From: Calvatia gigantea
Taxonomy: Eukaryota > Basidiomycota > Agaricomycetes > Agaricales > Lycoperdaceae
Direction of reading: 5' to 3'
Length of the DNA: 64,000 bases
Assembly: GCA_025093985.1 (NCBI GenBank)
Contig: JACAAK010000007.1
Span: 1,116,001-1,180,000, forward strand
Shown here: positions 34,127 through 46,314 of the stretch, one piece after another
How the letters are laid out: the number at the start of each line of letters is the position of its first letter
Numbering within the stretch: the first letter of the stretch is position 1
Translations under genes and position numbers: made by a program
The notes under the pieces: generated by a model
The model's database searches: none
What the model was told of the DNA's origin: nothing
What the model saw: only the letters and a program-made list of their open reading frames with translations

Positions 34127-37100
34127 TCATCGTTCCCGTTTCGAGCTGTTACAGTATCGCCGTAAGATATCGATCATATCTTGTGCATCCTCCACCATAT
34201 CTTCGCCGGATTGACTTTCAGGGTTCAGCCGAGGCATGCATAAAACTCCTCGGATAACTCGGTGGATGCGAGTGTGATATCCTTCTGCAGTACTCGATAA
34301 TGAAAGCGCCATGAATTCTGCTTCCCGGGCTGCATCAAGAAGGATTTGTCCTCTATTCGAATGTTGGTAAGGCAGGTTGCAAGGACGGAGGGGACTGACC
34401 GTTTTTTCGAGCTCGGCTTCGGAAAATGGATAATACCGGGAATACTATCTATGTCTATTGAGTGAAGAGCCCTCCTGATTTTGTTGAATCCATCCAGGCG
34501 TGTCGTTAGCTTTGGGTGGCGTCCGTCAGATTGAATTGACCGGCAGAAAATCATCTTACCGGGAACTTTTCGGATAAGGGATTCTCCAGTTCCACCTCAA
34601 CATCAGGAAGTTGTACTATATCGAGTCCTCAGTAGCATTTCCTTCTCTACCGGGTGTAACGTACCTTGACTGAGGGGCTCCGTTTGAATTTCGGGTGTCG
34701 AGGGTCTTTGCATCTTCTCAACCACGTGGGGTTGTTCAATCTCACATCGATTCTCGGCGCTGGGATCGCTATCTCCGTTTCCGTATGGGTCATGCTGCGC
34801 TTGCAGATGGTCCTCTTGTTTTCTTCTAGAAGGCGGCTTGAACGGTCGCGTAAGCCGTTTCGCAGATTCAAAGGGGATGGTATCTGAAGCAAATCTATCA
34901 AGACTGGGATAGTTAGAAAGCATCGGAACACGGGCTGACTGAGGTGAAGGGTGTGACAGGTTTTGACTTTTTTTGAAGCCTTGGACGGACCAGAAGGGTC
35001 GGCATCGGCATATCCTCGTTTGTTCTCGTCCGCAATACTTCCAACATCACTTTTCCTCGACTGTGGCGCAACCGCCTTCTCTTTGCCTCCCGAAGTACCT
35101 GGTGCGAACTCAGCTCAGTGTGACCCAGTGACTATTCTTCACCTACCTCGGCTTCGAAGCTGAGGATCTTTCGGGAACGTTTGCATCCCGGTCTTTGGTG
35201 TAAGATTTCTTATCCGGATTTTGGTCTTCTCTGGATATTTACAGACCTGCAGGAACTATGAGAAGAGAATTTCACGACACGGAAGCCCTACATCACACAT
35301 GGCATCGCAATAGCTCTTCACTACTTTGGGATCATCGTCGTCGATGTTTTCCCCGAAGTAACGGCACACACTCTGGTCCTGGCATTAGCTGTTTGCATTT
35401 TTACCGGGAGGAAAACACACTATGTGTCGACAAGTTGTAACATTTTCCGCATATCGAATCAACTGCCAATTGTTCAGAAGAGATGTCTACGGAGCAGTTT
35501 GGTACTCAACTTCATCTATACTGCTCACCGCCCTCTGCGTTGGGGATGGCCCTTCGAAATCATCTTTAACGCGGTTCGGATCGGAGGCCGCCAACAAATC
35601 TCGAACACGCGTTGCATCTTCCCTAGCTTCGTAATGTTAAATGTGCCAAGAGAAACAGGGAGCCTGAAGCACACACAATAGTACATGATACATTTCGAAG
35701 GCTTCAAGAAAATTTCATTTGTCAGGTACAATATTCAGAGCCTGTGGATGAACGTCGGGGTTACCTGGCCATCTCTGCCGGCTCTTCCTTGAGTAGGGGT
35801 GAGCGCTCTAGCCTGACAATGGTACATGATAGGACTGACCTGTTTCCTGGTAATAACCTCCGAGGGGCGTCAGATAGTTGTCTTCCGCATTTTTCAGGAG
35901 CAACTTTACCTTCGAAACTCGTCGGAAGATCGTAATGAATGATATACCTAGTCGCAAACTTAATGAAAGTACGATATAATTCAGAAGTCGTGTACATACC
36001 GAACATCTCCTTTGTCAATTCCTAGACCAAACGCAATAGTGGCAACGACCTTCATTAAGTTAGTCAAGAGGGTTATCGTTCAGGTTGGCCAAGAAAAACC
36101 CACCAAATCCGTGCCCCCTTGGATTCCATTACCACCCGCAGACCAGTCTCTAAGCGTGTCCTCGAGTATCTCAGGACTACGGATTTGTCGTTTAGCGCAC
36201 GAGACCGGCCGTCCTACAAATACGAGGGGGGACCAACCTGATACCACGGTGGTATGGTTTTGCATTCAATCCTTTCCCACGGAGAAAGGCAGAGAGCTCA
36301 TTGCATGTAGCCTTCGCGCGGCAGTATATGATTCCAGAAGAAACCTTATTGCGCCGTTGATACAACATTGTGATATACTCGAATACTCCCTGCATGCGCA
36401 TGCGCGGCTCCAAAGATGATAAGTAACGAACCTAAAGTGCATATATAAGGGCGTCAACCACAAAAATGTCCCTTCGGAAACTCACTTCATAGAAGAGATT
36501 ACCCCTATTGAAGGGGTGGACGACGTGGAATAAGTTATCTTTATCCATCTTCAAGCTGTGGACTAATGTCCCGCTGGATGCTGAGAATAAATTAGCCAAA
36601 TCGCGGGTGAAGATAAGTTGGCATCATGTACACGGGAGTTGCTGTCGCAGTCAAAGCCATGATAGGAATACCCTTGTACCGATCTCTAAATTTTCCGAGA
36701 CGACGATAGTCGCTACGAAAACTGTGACCCCATTCCGAAATGCAGTGAGCCTTATTCACCTTCAGTCGGACTCCAATATTGAAGTTTATAGACCTCACCT
36801 CGTCAATGACAAGTTGGTTAAGATTACGCCTCCTGTGGACCCCATCGAGCAGATGGGTGCATTCTGATGTGGCATACTTCTCAGGAGAAACTGGACCATT
36901 GATCAGTAAGATATAGGCACGTTTGGGCAATCCGTACCATAAAGTAGGCGTATTCCAGGCTGTTCGGAAAGCAGGTCTCTTTCTATCTGCAGCAATGAGG
37001 TTGGTATACTCGAATTCTCGTTATTTACACACCTCTTTCCGTTCCTCCAAATCTGTATTAGAGGTTAAGGAAACCACCCTCACACCCTTCTTCCGTAAAT

Positions 37101-37684
37101 TATCGACCTCTGAAAAAACACTCGTAAATGCGTCCAGAGTTTGAGGGGGAGTGGTTATTACGATTATTCATCAAGGCTAAAGGACGTTGCTCAGTTATGA
37201 TCGCTGATATGCATCAGCGATAAACTCACAGCACAACGGAGATATAACTAAAGTTACGCCAGTTTTCGCTAACACAGCTGGTAGTTGGAAGCACAAACTC
37301 TGGGAAAGGTGTCAATATCATATATCGCCACGAGAGGGCACGGTAATCACCTTCCCCATTCCAGTGGGGGCGAGAACGAAGACATCTTGCCCTTTAACGT
37401 ATCAAAGTGAGCTTCATGGCCAGTCACAAGCAAGAGCACTGACTAGCAATCGCGGCTTGTACTATTTCCTTTTGTTTCCCTTTAAATTCCAAATGCCCAA
37501 ACACTACACGCTGACCGTCTGTTGCTGGCCACTAGATGTGAAAACATGGACCCACCTCGGCGTAAGACTCTGAACAGCATCACAACATTTCAGTATTCAA
37601 TCCTGATACATATTGAGATATTGAGAAGGTGGCTTACTCGTCGCAGCCGTGTTGGTCTTGAGCTTGATCTGTTAGTTCTGTCAT
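34127..37684 (-). CDS. RecQ-family ATP-dependent DNA helicase
   Basis: This is a 3'-5' DNA helicase for recombination and repair. The start at 37684 ([16 protein letters not shown]) is followed by [19 protein letters not shown] and Walker A APTGMGK, then [15 protein letters not shown] and [29 protein letters not shown], and LVIDE joined across an intron to [19 protein letters not shown] (DEAH box intact). MALTATATP follows. The second helicase domain has [53 protein letters not shown] and GRAGRDGQ. The zinc-binding part reads [16 protein letters not shown] with YCDAMCDV. The C-terminal third is a diverged tail ([25 protein letters not shown]) with no clear HRDC. More than ten introns are present. 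It converges with NTA1 and lies about 180 bases from the MDE1 stop. Confidence 0.87.
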
Positions 37685-37864
37685 CTCATGTCATCTAACC
37701 CAATGAGCTTGGAGGAGAACGACATATTCATGACTGGTGTGACAAATCCCAGAGGTCACTGTGCACGTGAGATGGCTCAAAACGTGACTGGTCGTGTTCG
37801 TTAAATCCCAACGTCTGATCTAATTGACCAATCGAACAACTCAGAAAGTAAGTACATGGGGATA

Positions 37865-38951
37865 CTATCCCTCAGCGCCACTCTCGGTCGGGTTAAGAAC
37901 GGTAGGAAGACCCGCAAGGTACATCTTCACACCAATCTCGAAGAGGTAATCCAAACACTAGGACATAAATAATTTGATCGGGGAGAATGCATACCAGACT
38001 AACCTCAGTTTGGGTTTTTGCTTTCTCCCAATCATTTCCTGGGGGGAAATCAGAATCGAGACCCCTCAACATTCCAGAAAGGAAACCTACCCCAAACATA
38101 AACCCCATGTCGACGCACGAGTACTCCGGGTGCGTCAGGATATTTCATCATTGCTTCTGCCATGCTGTCGCGAAGGTCCTCTTCAAATGGGGTATTCTCA
38201 ATTATAGGTAAGATAAGAGTGTCGAGATATGATAAGGCGGCGCCTGTTCCTCCAACGCGCACCCCTTTGATCATCTAGAAGAATAATCTCAGTGGATTTT
38301 GTGAGTCCACCCCTTACTCACTCACCTCCTAGTTAACACGCTTCAATAACGTATCATCGGAAACGGGTTACAAAAAACTCACTTGATGGGAGATGGTAAA
38401 GACTGGTCCCTTCCAAAGCAAGGTCGCCATCACGGCATGCTGAGAGTGGGTATGAATGCAGCTACCAGCATCACGGAGGTCGAAAGAGTTCCAAAAAAGT
38501 GGCGTGCAAGCCGATTCCTTGAGATTTAGCTGGGGGCGACGTAAGAATACGCGGTCCGTGTGAGATGACAGAGCGGGTTGAGGATATGGGAGAACGAAAA
38601 TGTGTTCTGGCTCAATTCTCTCCTTCTGTACGCCAGAAGGTGCGATATAGACCTTGTCTCTGTCTGCGTGATCCATCTTCTCACCGAAACAGCTAGGGTG
38701 TCTACACGCACCCTGTTCTGATGCAGATACCCCCTCCAGTACCAGTAACCCACCCAAGCTAGGTTAGATGCCATCAGATGGCCATGGAGCCTGCAGCAAT
38801 TTACGACATACATGGTAGAACGACCGACACAGTTCCGGGATCAAATTCGCGGGCTAACCTACAATAAGTCCTGGAGGAGAAAGGGGCCATTGATACCCAC
38901 ATGTAAAGGGTCGGATGACTGGACAAGGGTCTCACTAGAACCTTCAGACAT
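37865..38951 (-). CDS. MDE1: Methylthioribulose-1-phosphate dehydratase
   Basis: This cytosolic class II aldolase-fold enzyme dehydrates methylthioribulose-1-phosphate in the methionine salvage pathway. The start at 38951 gives [17 protein letters not shown]. Clean splices follow to [42 protein letters not shown], and [15 protein letters not shown] (zinc-binding HTH). Then [43 protein letters not shown] (third zinc His), WEKAKTQTE, and [18 protein letters not shown] with the stop at 37865. All conserved blocks of the Mde1/APIP family are present at normal length (about 240 residues). Confidence 0.92.
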
Positions 38952-39153
38952 TATCCCAACCTTGGATGAAGGTGGTTTAACAGAAGAATGTATCCACCAT
39001 CTTTTTAGAGACAGTTTTGGAAGGGGAAGAAGAGTAATCTAGTGATCGATGATCGATATCAATAGGGCTAAATCGCGTGACTGGCCGTGCGAGTAGCCGA
39101 ATCTTCAAGCTTCAAGCTTCAAGATTCAGTTTAAATGAACAAACCCTCAATAT

Positions 39154-39301
39154 CACTGCACCAGCGAGTTGATATGGCACTGGTCAAATTGATATTATAT
39201 CGAATCCAAAAAGAGTATATCATATTTTGCACTTTTTTAAACCAATACAATCTCAGTACTTTTCAATGTGACCAATGTCATATTAACTTGCCAGCACCGT
39301 G
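39154..39301. mobile_element. 148-bp fold-back element (family CACTGCACC, copy A)
   Basis: The left end CACTGCACCAGCGAGTTGAT is mirrored at the right end (reverse complement CACGGTGCTGGCAAGTTAAT). The two arms pair over most of the 148 bases, with mismatches. The flanks share ATA. A copy of identical length lies at 53.7 kb and a longer relative at 52.4 kb. It lies between the MDE1 start and GH27 start, next to a TTCAAGC triplicate (about 39103-39123). Confidence 0.75.
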
Positions 39302-39685
39302 AATAGCCGCAAAAAACTCGAGAATTCCTAACTTCGGCGTTAAAGATCCAAATATCTTCCACATTTACCCGTTAAAACATATCCGGGAACTTTGTTCCAA
39401 CCTCCGTTAAGCACAACGATCCGTCCGTGATCCACTCCTGAACCGCACCTCAGAAGCGTTGCCACCACCGTTGATCATTGACATAACATCCATCCTCTCA
39501 AAGAAGGCTGCATAAGCTTCTCAGGATCCCGCGAACGCCTCAACACCTGATCAGTGTACATGTGCAGACGGTCCGTATCACTCACACAAACTCTTCGGCG
39601 GACCGTTGTCTTCCAAATTTCTCAGGCGAATTCGACTCATAATGCCTAACCGTTAATGGCCTTCAGGGTCCAAGCTGATTGAAAC

Positions 39686-42144
39686 ATGCGCGCTAAATCC
39701 CCCCTCTTTCTTTCCGTAATTTTGGCTCTTCGCACTGCCGCTTTAAACAATGGCCTTGCAAGAACGCCGCCCATGGGTTGGAACCCGTACAATGCATTTT
39801 TGTGAGTGTCAATTCGAGTGGTCAAAGACATCATCGTTGACAGCATTTAGATGTTCAACAACAGAAGCACAATATCATACTGCTGCTCAGAGTCTCATTA
39901 GCCTCGGCCTAAGCACGCTTGGTTACCAATACGTCAATCTGTCCGTCTTTACAAAATGAGAAAGCCAAAAACCTATTGATCTAACGACTAGGGATTGTGG
40001 TTGGCAAGGAAAGGCCCGGAATACAACTGGGGGCTTCACATGGGACACCACAATTCTTCCTTCAGGTGTTCCGGCCCTTTCCTCCTTCGTTCATGGCCTT
40101 GGCCTCAAGTTTGGAGTTTACTCCGATGGGTAAGGCTGGAAGCCTGTCCTGCCCAAGGATTGCCTAACGTCTTTTGTTATAGAGGTGTTTTCGCTTGTGA
40201 TTTCGTAGGTGGCACGGCCCATTATTTGGGTAGTCTCGGACACGAAACTTCGGACGCGAACAGTTTCGCGGCTTGGGGCGCAGATTATCTGAAGGTTTTT
40301 TATATTCTTCATCATATTTATCTCCAAAAGCTGATCGGCTCCCGCATCAGTATGATAATTGTTACTCAGGTACCCCGAGCTTCTGCATTTGTACTCTGGA
40401 TTTCCACCTAATCCCGCCCCATCCATGTAGTTAGCTCAACAGACTTTGTTGACTTCAATCCTCCCATACAAGTGCGTTTCCCACCATCATATAACATCAG
40501 AGCTAATTTGTGGACGAATTAAAGATTGAAGTAAGTCTTTAGGAAGACACGGCTTCAAAGAATTTACCCTCTTAGCCTCATTACACAACGATGCGAGACG
40601 CGCTTGCGGCCACGAGACGGCCCATCGTCTTCTCAATATGTGAATGGGGAGTACAAGGTACATTTACCATCACTTCCATCGCGAACATTCTGATAGCCTC
40701 CGACAGACCCAGCCCGGTGGCCGGCAAGTGCTGTAGGACATTCGTGAGTATTGTCCCACGTAAATTGTAATTTGATGCTGAAACCTTCAGATGGCGAATT
40801 TCGTGAGCCGAGTTGCGACCATCTCGCAGTTGCCCCATTATTAACAAGGTCTCAGAAACGACATCGGCCCCCCTGTCTCATGGAATAACATTTTCAGAAT
40901 TATTAATCAGGTTGTTCCCATAACACAATTTGCTGGGCCGGGTGGCTGGAATGGTAGGTCATTTTGAAACTGAGGCCAAGATTGTAATATCCATTTCGCA
41001 GATCTGGATATGCTCGAAGTGGGAAACTCTGGATTAACCATTGCTGAACAGCAAACCCATTTCGCATTTTGGGCTGCGGCGAAGTGAGTCCGTTCCCCGC
41101 CTTTGGACTTCAACCAAAACGGACAATGGGCCAGGTCTCCACTCCTTATATCCACAGATCTTACAAAAATATCGACAAATTCTTTGAATATACTGAAGAA
41201 CCCGAGGATTATTGCTTTGAACGTACGTTCCCTTCACGTAGACTCTTAGCTTGTCCTGAAATCTTGGATTCAGCAAGATTCCCTAGGAAAATCAATCACC
41301 TTTAAACGGCGATACACAAATGACCATGACGTGTGGGCAGGACCTCTTTCTGACGGATCCACCGTAGCAGGCGAGTTTTATCTACGCGCAAATATTTTTC
41401 GAAACTTATCTCTAATCCAGTTGTCATTAATTGGCAAAACTCTGCTCGATCTCTCACATTTAATCTTGCGGATGTCGGAATGCTCTCTGTAACTGCGACC
41501 GACTTAATTTCTGGAGCCTCTTTAGGAAAGCTGACAAACTCGTAAGCACGCCAATTTTATTGTTTATATTATGATGTTGTACTACCCGCTTCCAGACATA
41601 CCACTACCATAGACGCTCATGGAGTAATCGTTTTGAAACTCAGCGGTGCTACCTCGGCACCCTCTCCGTCGTTCACATTTTATAACGCAGCAGCGTCCGG
41701 AAATACGCTGGCAGGAGGAGCTAACGTTCGAGTTGTCTCGTCTTCCGTATCTGTCGTTGGATTCGTTGGCAATGGCGGAACCCTCATCTTCAACAACGTC
41801 GATGGAGGGGCGTCTGGAGGCACCAAACTCCTGTCCCTGGATTACATAAATGCGGACTTTGTGTTCAGCAACACAGACTGCTCCAATTGCCGCAACGCAT
41901 TCTTTAGTGTGAATGGAGGCACCCCCGTTCAGGTGCAGATGCCTATCTCGGGCCAGGTACGAAACGCTTTGCCTATTCCGTGCGATCGACTTTGTGATCT
42001 CTGTACTCCTAGAGCTGGGATATTCTTTTCTCAGGATACCTCGTCTCCCTTTCCGGGTTTAAAGCTGGGAAAACCAACACCATCCAGATTTCCAACCCGA
42101 GCGCATTCGCGCCAGATTTTTATCGCATTGGGGTATCGTCGTAA
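39686..42144 (+). CDS. Secreted alpha-galactosidase (GH27) with C-terminal CBM-like domain
   Basis: This enzyme hydrolyses terminal alpha-galactosyl residues of galactomannan and raffinose-type sugars. The start at 39686 gives a signal peptide (MRAKSPLFLSVILALRTAA) and mature LARTPPMGWNPYNAF. Then come HTAAQSLISLGLSTLGYQYV, DCGWQGKARNTTGGFTWD, LGLKFGVYSDG, SLGHETSDANSFAAWGADYL, and across an intron KYDNCYS with the nucleophile Asp. Next are RRPIVFSICEWGVQ, NDIGPPVSWNNIFRIINQV, TQFAGPGGWND and DLDMLEVGNSGLTIAEQ (acid/base Asp), HFAFWAAAK and STDLTKISTNSLNILKN. After the C-terminal beta domain a second beta-rich module (NAAASGNTLAGGANVRVV, SNTDCSNCRNAFFSVNGG, ISNPSAFAPDFYRIGVSS) resembles a carbohydrate-binding module. 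The exon between WGVQ and NDIG (40650-40850) is hard to recover and may carry a change. Confidence 0.88.
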
Positions 42145-44114
42145 CTTCGGGAAACGATTGAGTCAACTGCCTTATCAGCTGTACAGTTGTGCTATATTTG
42201 TGTACTTAGCTTCACGGGGACTTCATGCCATTCTCCTGGCTCGCCCGAAAAGAACCATTATTCCAGAAATTGTGGAACCAATATCGCCGGTTTGAGGAAA
42301 GGTGGGAACCAACCCCGTGGATCTCATGTCACCCGTGTGATACTTGAAAGATTGACTTAACAACTTGTGGAAAGGGTGGATCTAACGCCGGATCGCCTAG
42401 GCCATGCGTTGACACAAACAAACAAAGAATATTCCGACATGGCTGGCCGTGGTTATACGCCCACATGACAACGACGATCTGCCCGTTCCAGACGCCGTCT
42501 CACCGTTGTCAGGATCTGAGGGCCATCGCGAAACTATTCTATGGGTGGTGTTGTACGCAATTGTTAGGCCGTCAGTGGCGTTTAATTTTGCGCAATTTGT
42601 CGTGGGTGTAATCTGATCTCGGAAAGGCGTCGCCACGAGCTTTCACAAGCAAAAAAGGCTTCGAGTTCCTGGTATTCAATTGCGAGAACTTGTTAGACAT
42701 CGAGTCAGGGTAAATAAAATGACAGGAAGATAGTTTGGAGGGCCGTGCGTGGCGCGGATCCGGCAGGGCCTCCGTGCCGAAGCAACATTCCAAGACTTGC
42801 TATTTATCCCTGTGTTTCGGGGAATCCTGCCCCAAAGGAGTTCAGAAGCCGGTACTTACTGAATACATTACCAGGCTAGTCCAAAGCTACAATCCCATAG
42901 ATACACGGTTGGAAAAGGTGGATCTCACTTCGTCCTGTTCTTTACGTGTCAGATATGAAGCGGATCTATCACATTCCAATGCACTTCTGTCGAAGATTGA
43001 TGGTACCCTTCAAACCCGAGTCCCGAAAAGCTCCCCCCGGCTGAGGGTCTACAATCGTGCGAGAACATACGTGCCTTGGAGTGAGTCATAAGGTACTGTG
43101 AGTACTCTTGTCCAGTTTATCAGGTGAAAGAGTCTGAGAATAGGTTAGACCGTGAATACCGACGCAGTCACAGATGCGAAATAAACGCGGAGTTATATTT
43201 AGACAAGCATCACTGCAAAATGATTGAATACCTTGCCGGAATTGAACATGCTCTGGTTCTAGCTGACTGTTGAGCAAGGTCGGAGGGTGCGGCGTCAGAT
43301 GTGATGTAATTGTGCAGGATGATGGGGTAAGTCATATGGATGGAAGGCAATTGATACATGCTCCCTTCGCATTGACGTTGAAACGGTCACGATGGGATCC
43401 AAGTATCTGGTGCATAGAGCAACACTAGGAAGACCGTCTGGCACTCTTCTGGTCATATGCTGTCCCGCGACATGTCAGCAAGATAACTGACCATGACGTA
43501 TTGCTCCTTTTTTGTTGGATGAACTGACAGGTTGTGGGACTGCCCATAACTAAGCTGAGTCTTTAAAGTCTTCAACCACTGTGGGTTATCCCGAATTTGG
43601 TGAAGAACACGCATGGCCTTAGTTGTACGGGAAACAGCCTCATTAAGTTAGCATGTCAGCTTGCGGAGTGGGGTGCGATGTCCATGAAATTGCAATTCCA
43701 TCCCTTGTGCGTGCTCGCCCTTGCTGCTACCCTGCTATTGATTTACCTGGATTAAGGCGAGGTAGGCATAATGACAAAGGAAAGAGGTATATTCCCCAGA
43801 AAAAATCATATTCCATATATCTACCCCGGCAGAAAAATCTAGAAGCATGAAAATTTCCTGTCCATAGATAGATAACAGATATGATCCGTAAAAATGAGTG
43901 AGAAATGAGAGAGTTATTGACGATAAGTAGAAGCATAGTTATACACAAGGCTGACTTCAATTTCGGCATCAAAAAGCAGGCATAAACAAGGCAAATATAA
44001 CAGAACAAGAAAACACAGGGTATCGATGGAGATGGGATAGCATAACAGCAGTAGCAAGGGTGGAACAGAAAAGAAAAAGTCGGGCGGAAGAGGGCCAGAA
44101 CCAACCGGCAAGAA
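42145..44114. other. 2-kb intergenic region, no confident gene
   Basis: A minus-strand ORF at about 42570-42700 (MSNKFSQLNTRNSKPFLLVK) and a plus-strand ORF at 42735-43091 are open but show no family features. The right part is the likely 3' region of the PAS gene. No repeat of either element family was found. Confidence 0.4.
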
Positions 44115-45499
44115 TTAAGCGGTCGCCCGTCTGAGTATGACCATCAATCCATCTGAAAGCGCAGCAAAAATGGCATCGACGGGGAACTGTGGTGAGTTTA
44201 CCTCGTTCATTAAAGCGCTGGGCGGAGGAGAGTCGGAGTCGCGTTCTTGCCCTCGGCGCATATGCCGGTGTCGGCTTGGAGATGTCAATGGACCGTGAGG
44301 TCCGCCGGACCTTGCTGAGCGTGATTTTCTTGAGGTGGGTGCTGGTTCAGGGATACGGACGCTATGAAATATGAGGTATAGTTAGCGTCATAGTCTCCTC
44401 GGAGGAAGGGTAAAGAAGAACTAAGTGGAGAGGGTGAGAGAGCGGGGACTGGGAGAAGCCGGAGACGAAGACAAGACAAGTGGATCGATGAAAGTAGATG
44501 AATGGATAGATAACACTGACGTTGATTCGCGTCCTTCCGTTATGAGCAAAAATCTCCCAAAGCCGAAACCGCCGTCACTAGGCTGTCCTCGCTCGTTGAC
44601 GCCCCAACCTTTGACGCAGTCCACCCAGCTTTTGACTTGTTCTTCGTCCTTCCTCGCTACATAGTCAAAGAAACTGCGGTGAAGGCAGTCCGCTGAGGAG
44701 AGGAGGAGATCATTGGAGCAATAAAGAATCGTGCAGTGAACGGAGAAGCGGTCGAGTATGAACGCAGTGCGGAACGACTGATTAGGTAGATGATCGAATG
44801 TAATTATTTCTTCTGTCCTAGGCGTGTCGCCCTGGGCCCCCCGAGAGTCATGCGTAATTTGGTCATGGTCAGAGACGTTTCCGGGGTCTTCGGATCCACT
44901 TCTGTGGCTGGTAGTTGGACTTCTCGGGCTATATGGGCTGGGTGACCGCCAAGGCGAAGAGGGCGGGGCAGGGGACGGGGAAGGAAAAGGGTCAAGAGTT
45001 GGACTCGGAGGCATTGGAGACGGATCATTCCACCTCTGAAATTAAATTCACCGTTCAGGGATGGATAGACCACAGGCGCTGGAATAAAAGACGTACTCTG
45101 AACTGGAAGTTATGTGGAGTGGGTGATATGATAGTGATCTCTTGAGCTGTGGAAGCATTGTGGAGTGCTTTGGCACCAGGACTGGCAAAAGAGACGCTCC
45201 CAACGACCACGTTGTGTACCACAGTCCTGGGTGGTTCAGTCCGGGTGAGGCACCATCGGTAGCCCAGGACTCTAAACTGCTTACCTTGACTAACGCGAGG
45301 GGGTACCGGGCGGTTAGCAAGGTCGCTTTATTGGGTATCGGGGAACAGTGTTACTCACGATACTGCAAAGAACGTAGCCTTTGTAGGGATCCTTGTGCCT
45401 GAGTCGGAGGTAGACGAGAGCCGCGGCTTTATCTTGCTGGATGGTGTCACTGAAGGATACATGAGGCTTCCTGCGGGAGGTGGCAGAAACCGTGGCCAT
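44115..45499 (-). CDS. PAS-domain protein (agaricomycete type)
   Basis: The start at 45499 gives MATVSATSRRKPHVSFSDTI and AALVYLRLRHKDPYKGY. Exons then read VHNVVVGSVSFASPGAKALH and EITIISPTPHNFQFR, followed by a Pro/Ser-rich segment (PSPTLDPFPSPSPAP). The PAS-like fold follows: RTAFILDRFSVHCTILYCSN, DLLLSSADCLHRSFFDYVAR and WVDCVKGWGVNERGQPSDGG, FGFGRFLLITEGR. The C-terminal part is basic (SPSRHRHMRRGQERDSD). The last exon gives DGLMVILRRATA with the stop at 44115. FFDYV..KDEE and the GFGF loop are typical of fungal single-PAS proteins near the white-collar/GATA group, but there is no zinc finger or LOV cysteine motif here. A sensory or protein-interaction role is likely; ligand unknown. PAS call moderately sure. 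Confidence 0.7.
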
Positions 45500-46314
45500 A
45501 CATGTGAAGTTGTCTAACTCGCCCGTATTCGTCTGGGTGAACTAGTTCTAGAGAGGGGCGACCAATAAGCTCCTTGGGCTCGAAGCCTGGGAGAGAGTAT
45601 GAATGAAGGGGAAAGCATCAAAAAATCATATCAGAACAAACCAAGGAGATCGGTCACTGATTCAGTCATATATATCCATTTCGCCTGTGGGGAAGGGTGA
45701 TTGGGCTCTAAGGTTTGCAGTCAAGGGTAGGAAGGAGTCCGGCTTACTTCTTGCGAGAAATCAATGATACCAACTGGGGGAAGAAAGGGTCAGAATGCAC
45801 CGAACAAACTAGCGGACGGACGTAGGGCTGACTGAATGATACATAGGGAGCGTTGCTGTCCATTGAAAGGAGTTTTGGCAAACCGGGAGGAATGTGAGAA
45901 AATGGGCTCGGGTTAAAATGGGATGTCAGGCGCTTGAATGTGGTGATAGGTGAAGTATAAAGGAACAAATGAATTTAAAAATTGGGAAGATAACAGGAGC
46001 AAAATCTTTTTGCGGAGGCAGTAGTGGAGAAGCGAAAAAGGTGTAAAGGGGTTGTTTATCAAGGCGGGTCAAATGGTGGAAGGACGTAGATGTAAGTATC
46101 GTTGTGTAGCCGCCCGACCCCTTTCTGCAAGCTGTTCCCACGACACTGCCGCTGGCCTTGAAGAGTCCACTTGGGCAATGATTCCGTGCAACGGAGGAGG
46201 AAAGAATAAATTTGCTAGGATAGATCTTTGCGTGACACGAGATCGATCTTACGGCATATTAGATTCGTTCCGATCTCAAATCTCGTTTTCCGATCATCTC
46301 TTCCCACATCCACC
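45500..46314. promoter_or_regulatory. Shared upstream region of the divergent PAS and TRM61 genes
   Basis: The PAS gene (minus) and TRM61 (plus) start from opposite ends of this 815-base stretch, so it must hold both promoters. I see no ORF of interest. A CT-rich stretch sits just before the TRM61 ATG (TCTCTTCCCACATCCACC). No specific operator was recognised. Confidence 0.5.

Noticed and set aside
36750..36840. Apparent loss of the DEAH box in the RecQ gene (unspliced reading gives NKAH)
   Set aside because: A clean intron (GTGAGG..AATAAG on the minus strand) joins LVIDE to AHCISEWGH, which restores DEAH.
44425..45145. Plus-strand ORFs across the PAS gene
   Set aside because: They are shadows of the minus-strand Pro/Ser-rich coding sequence, with the composition expected of its complement.
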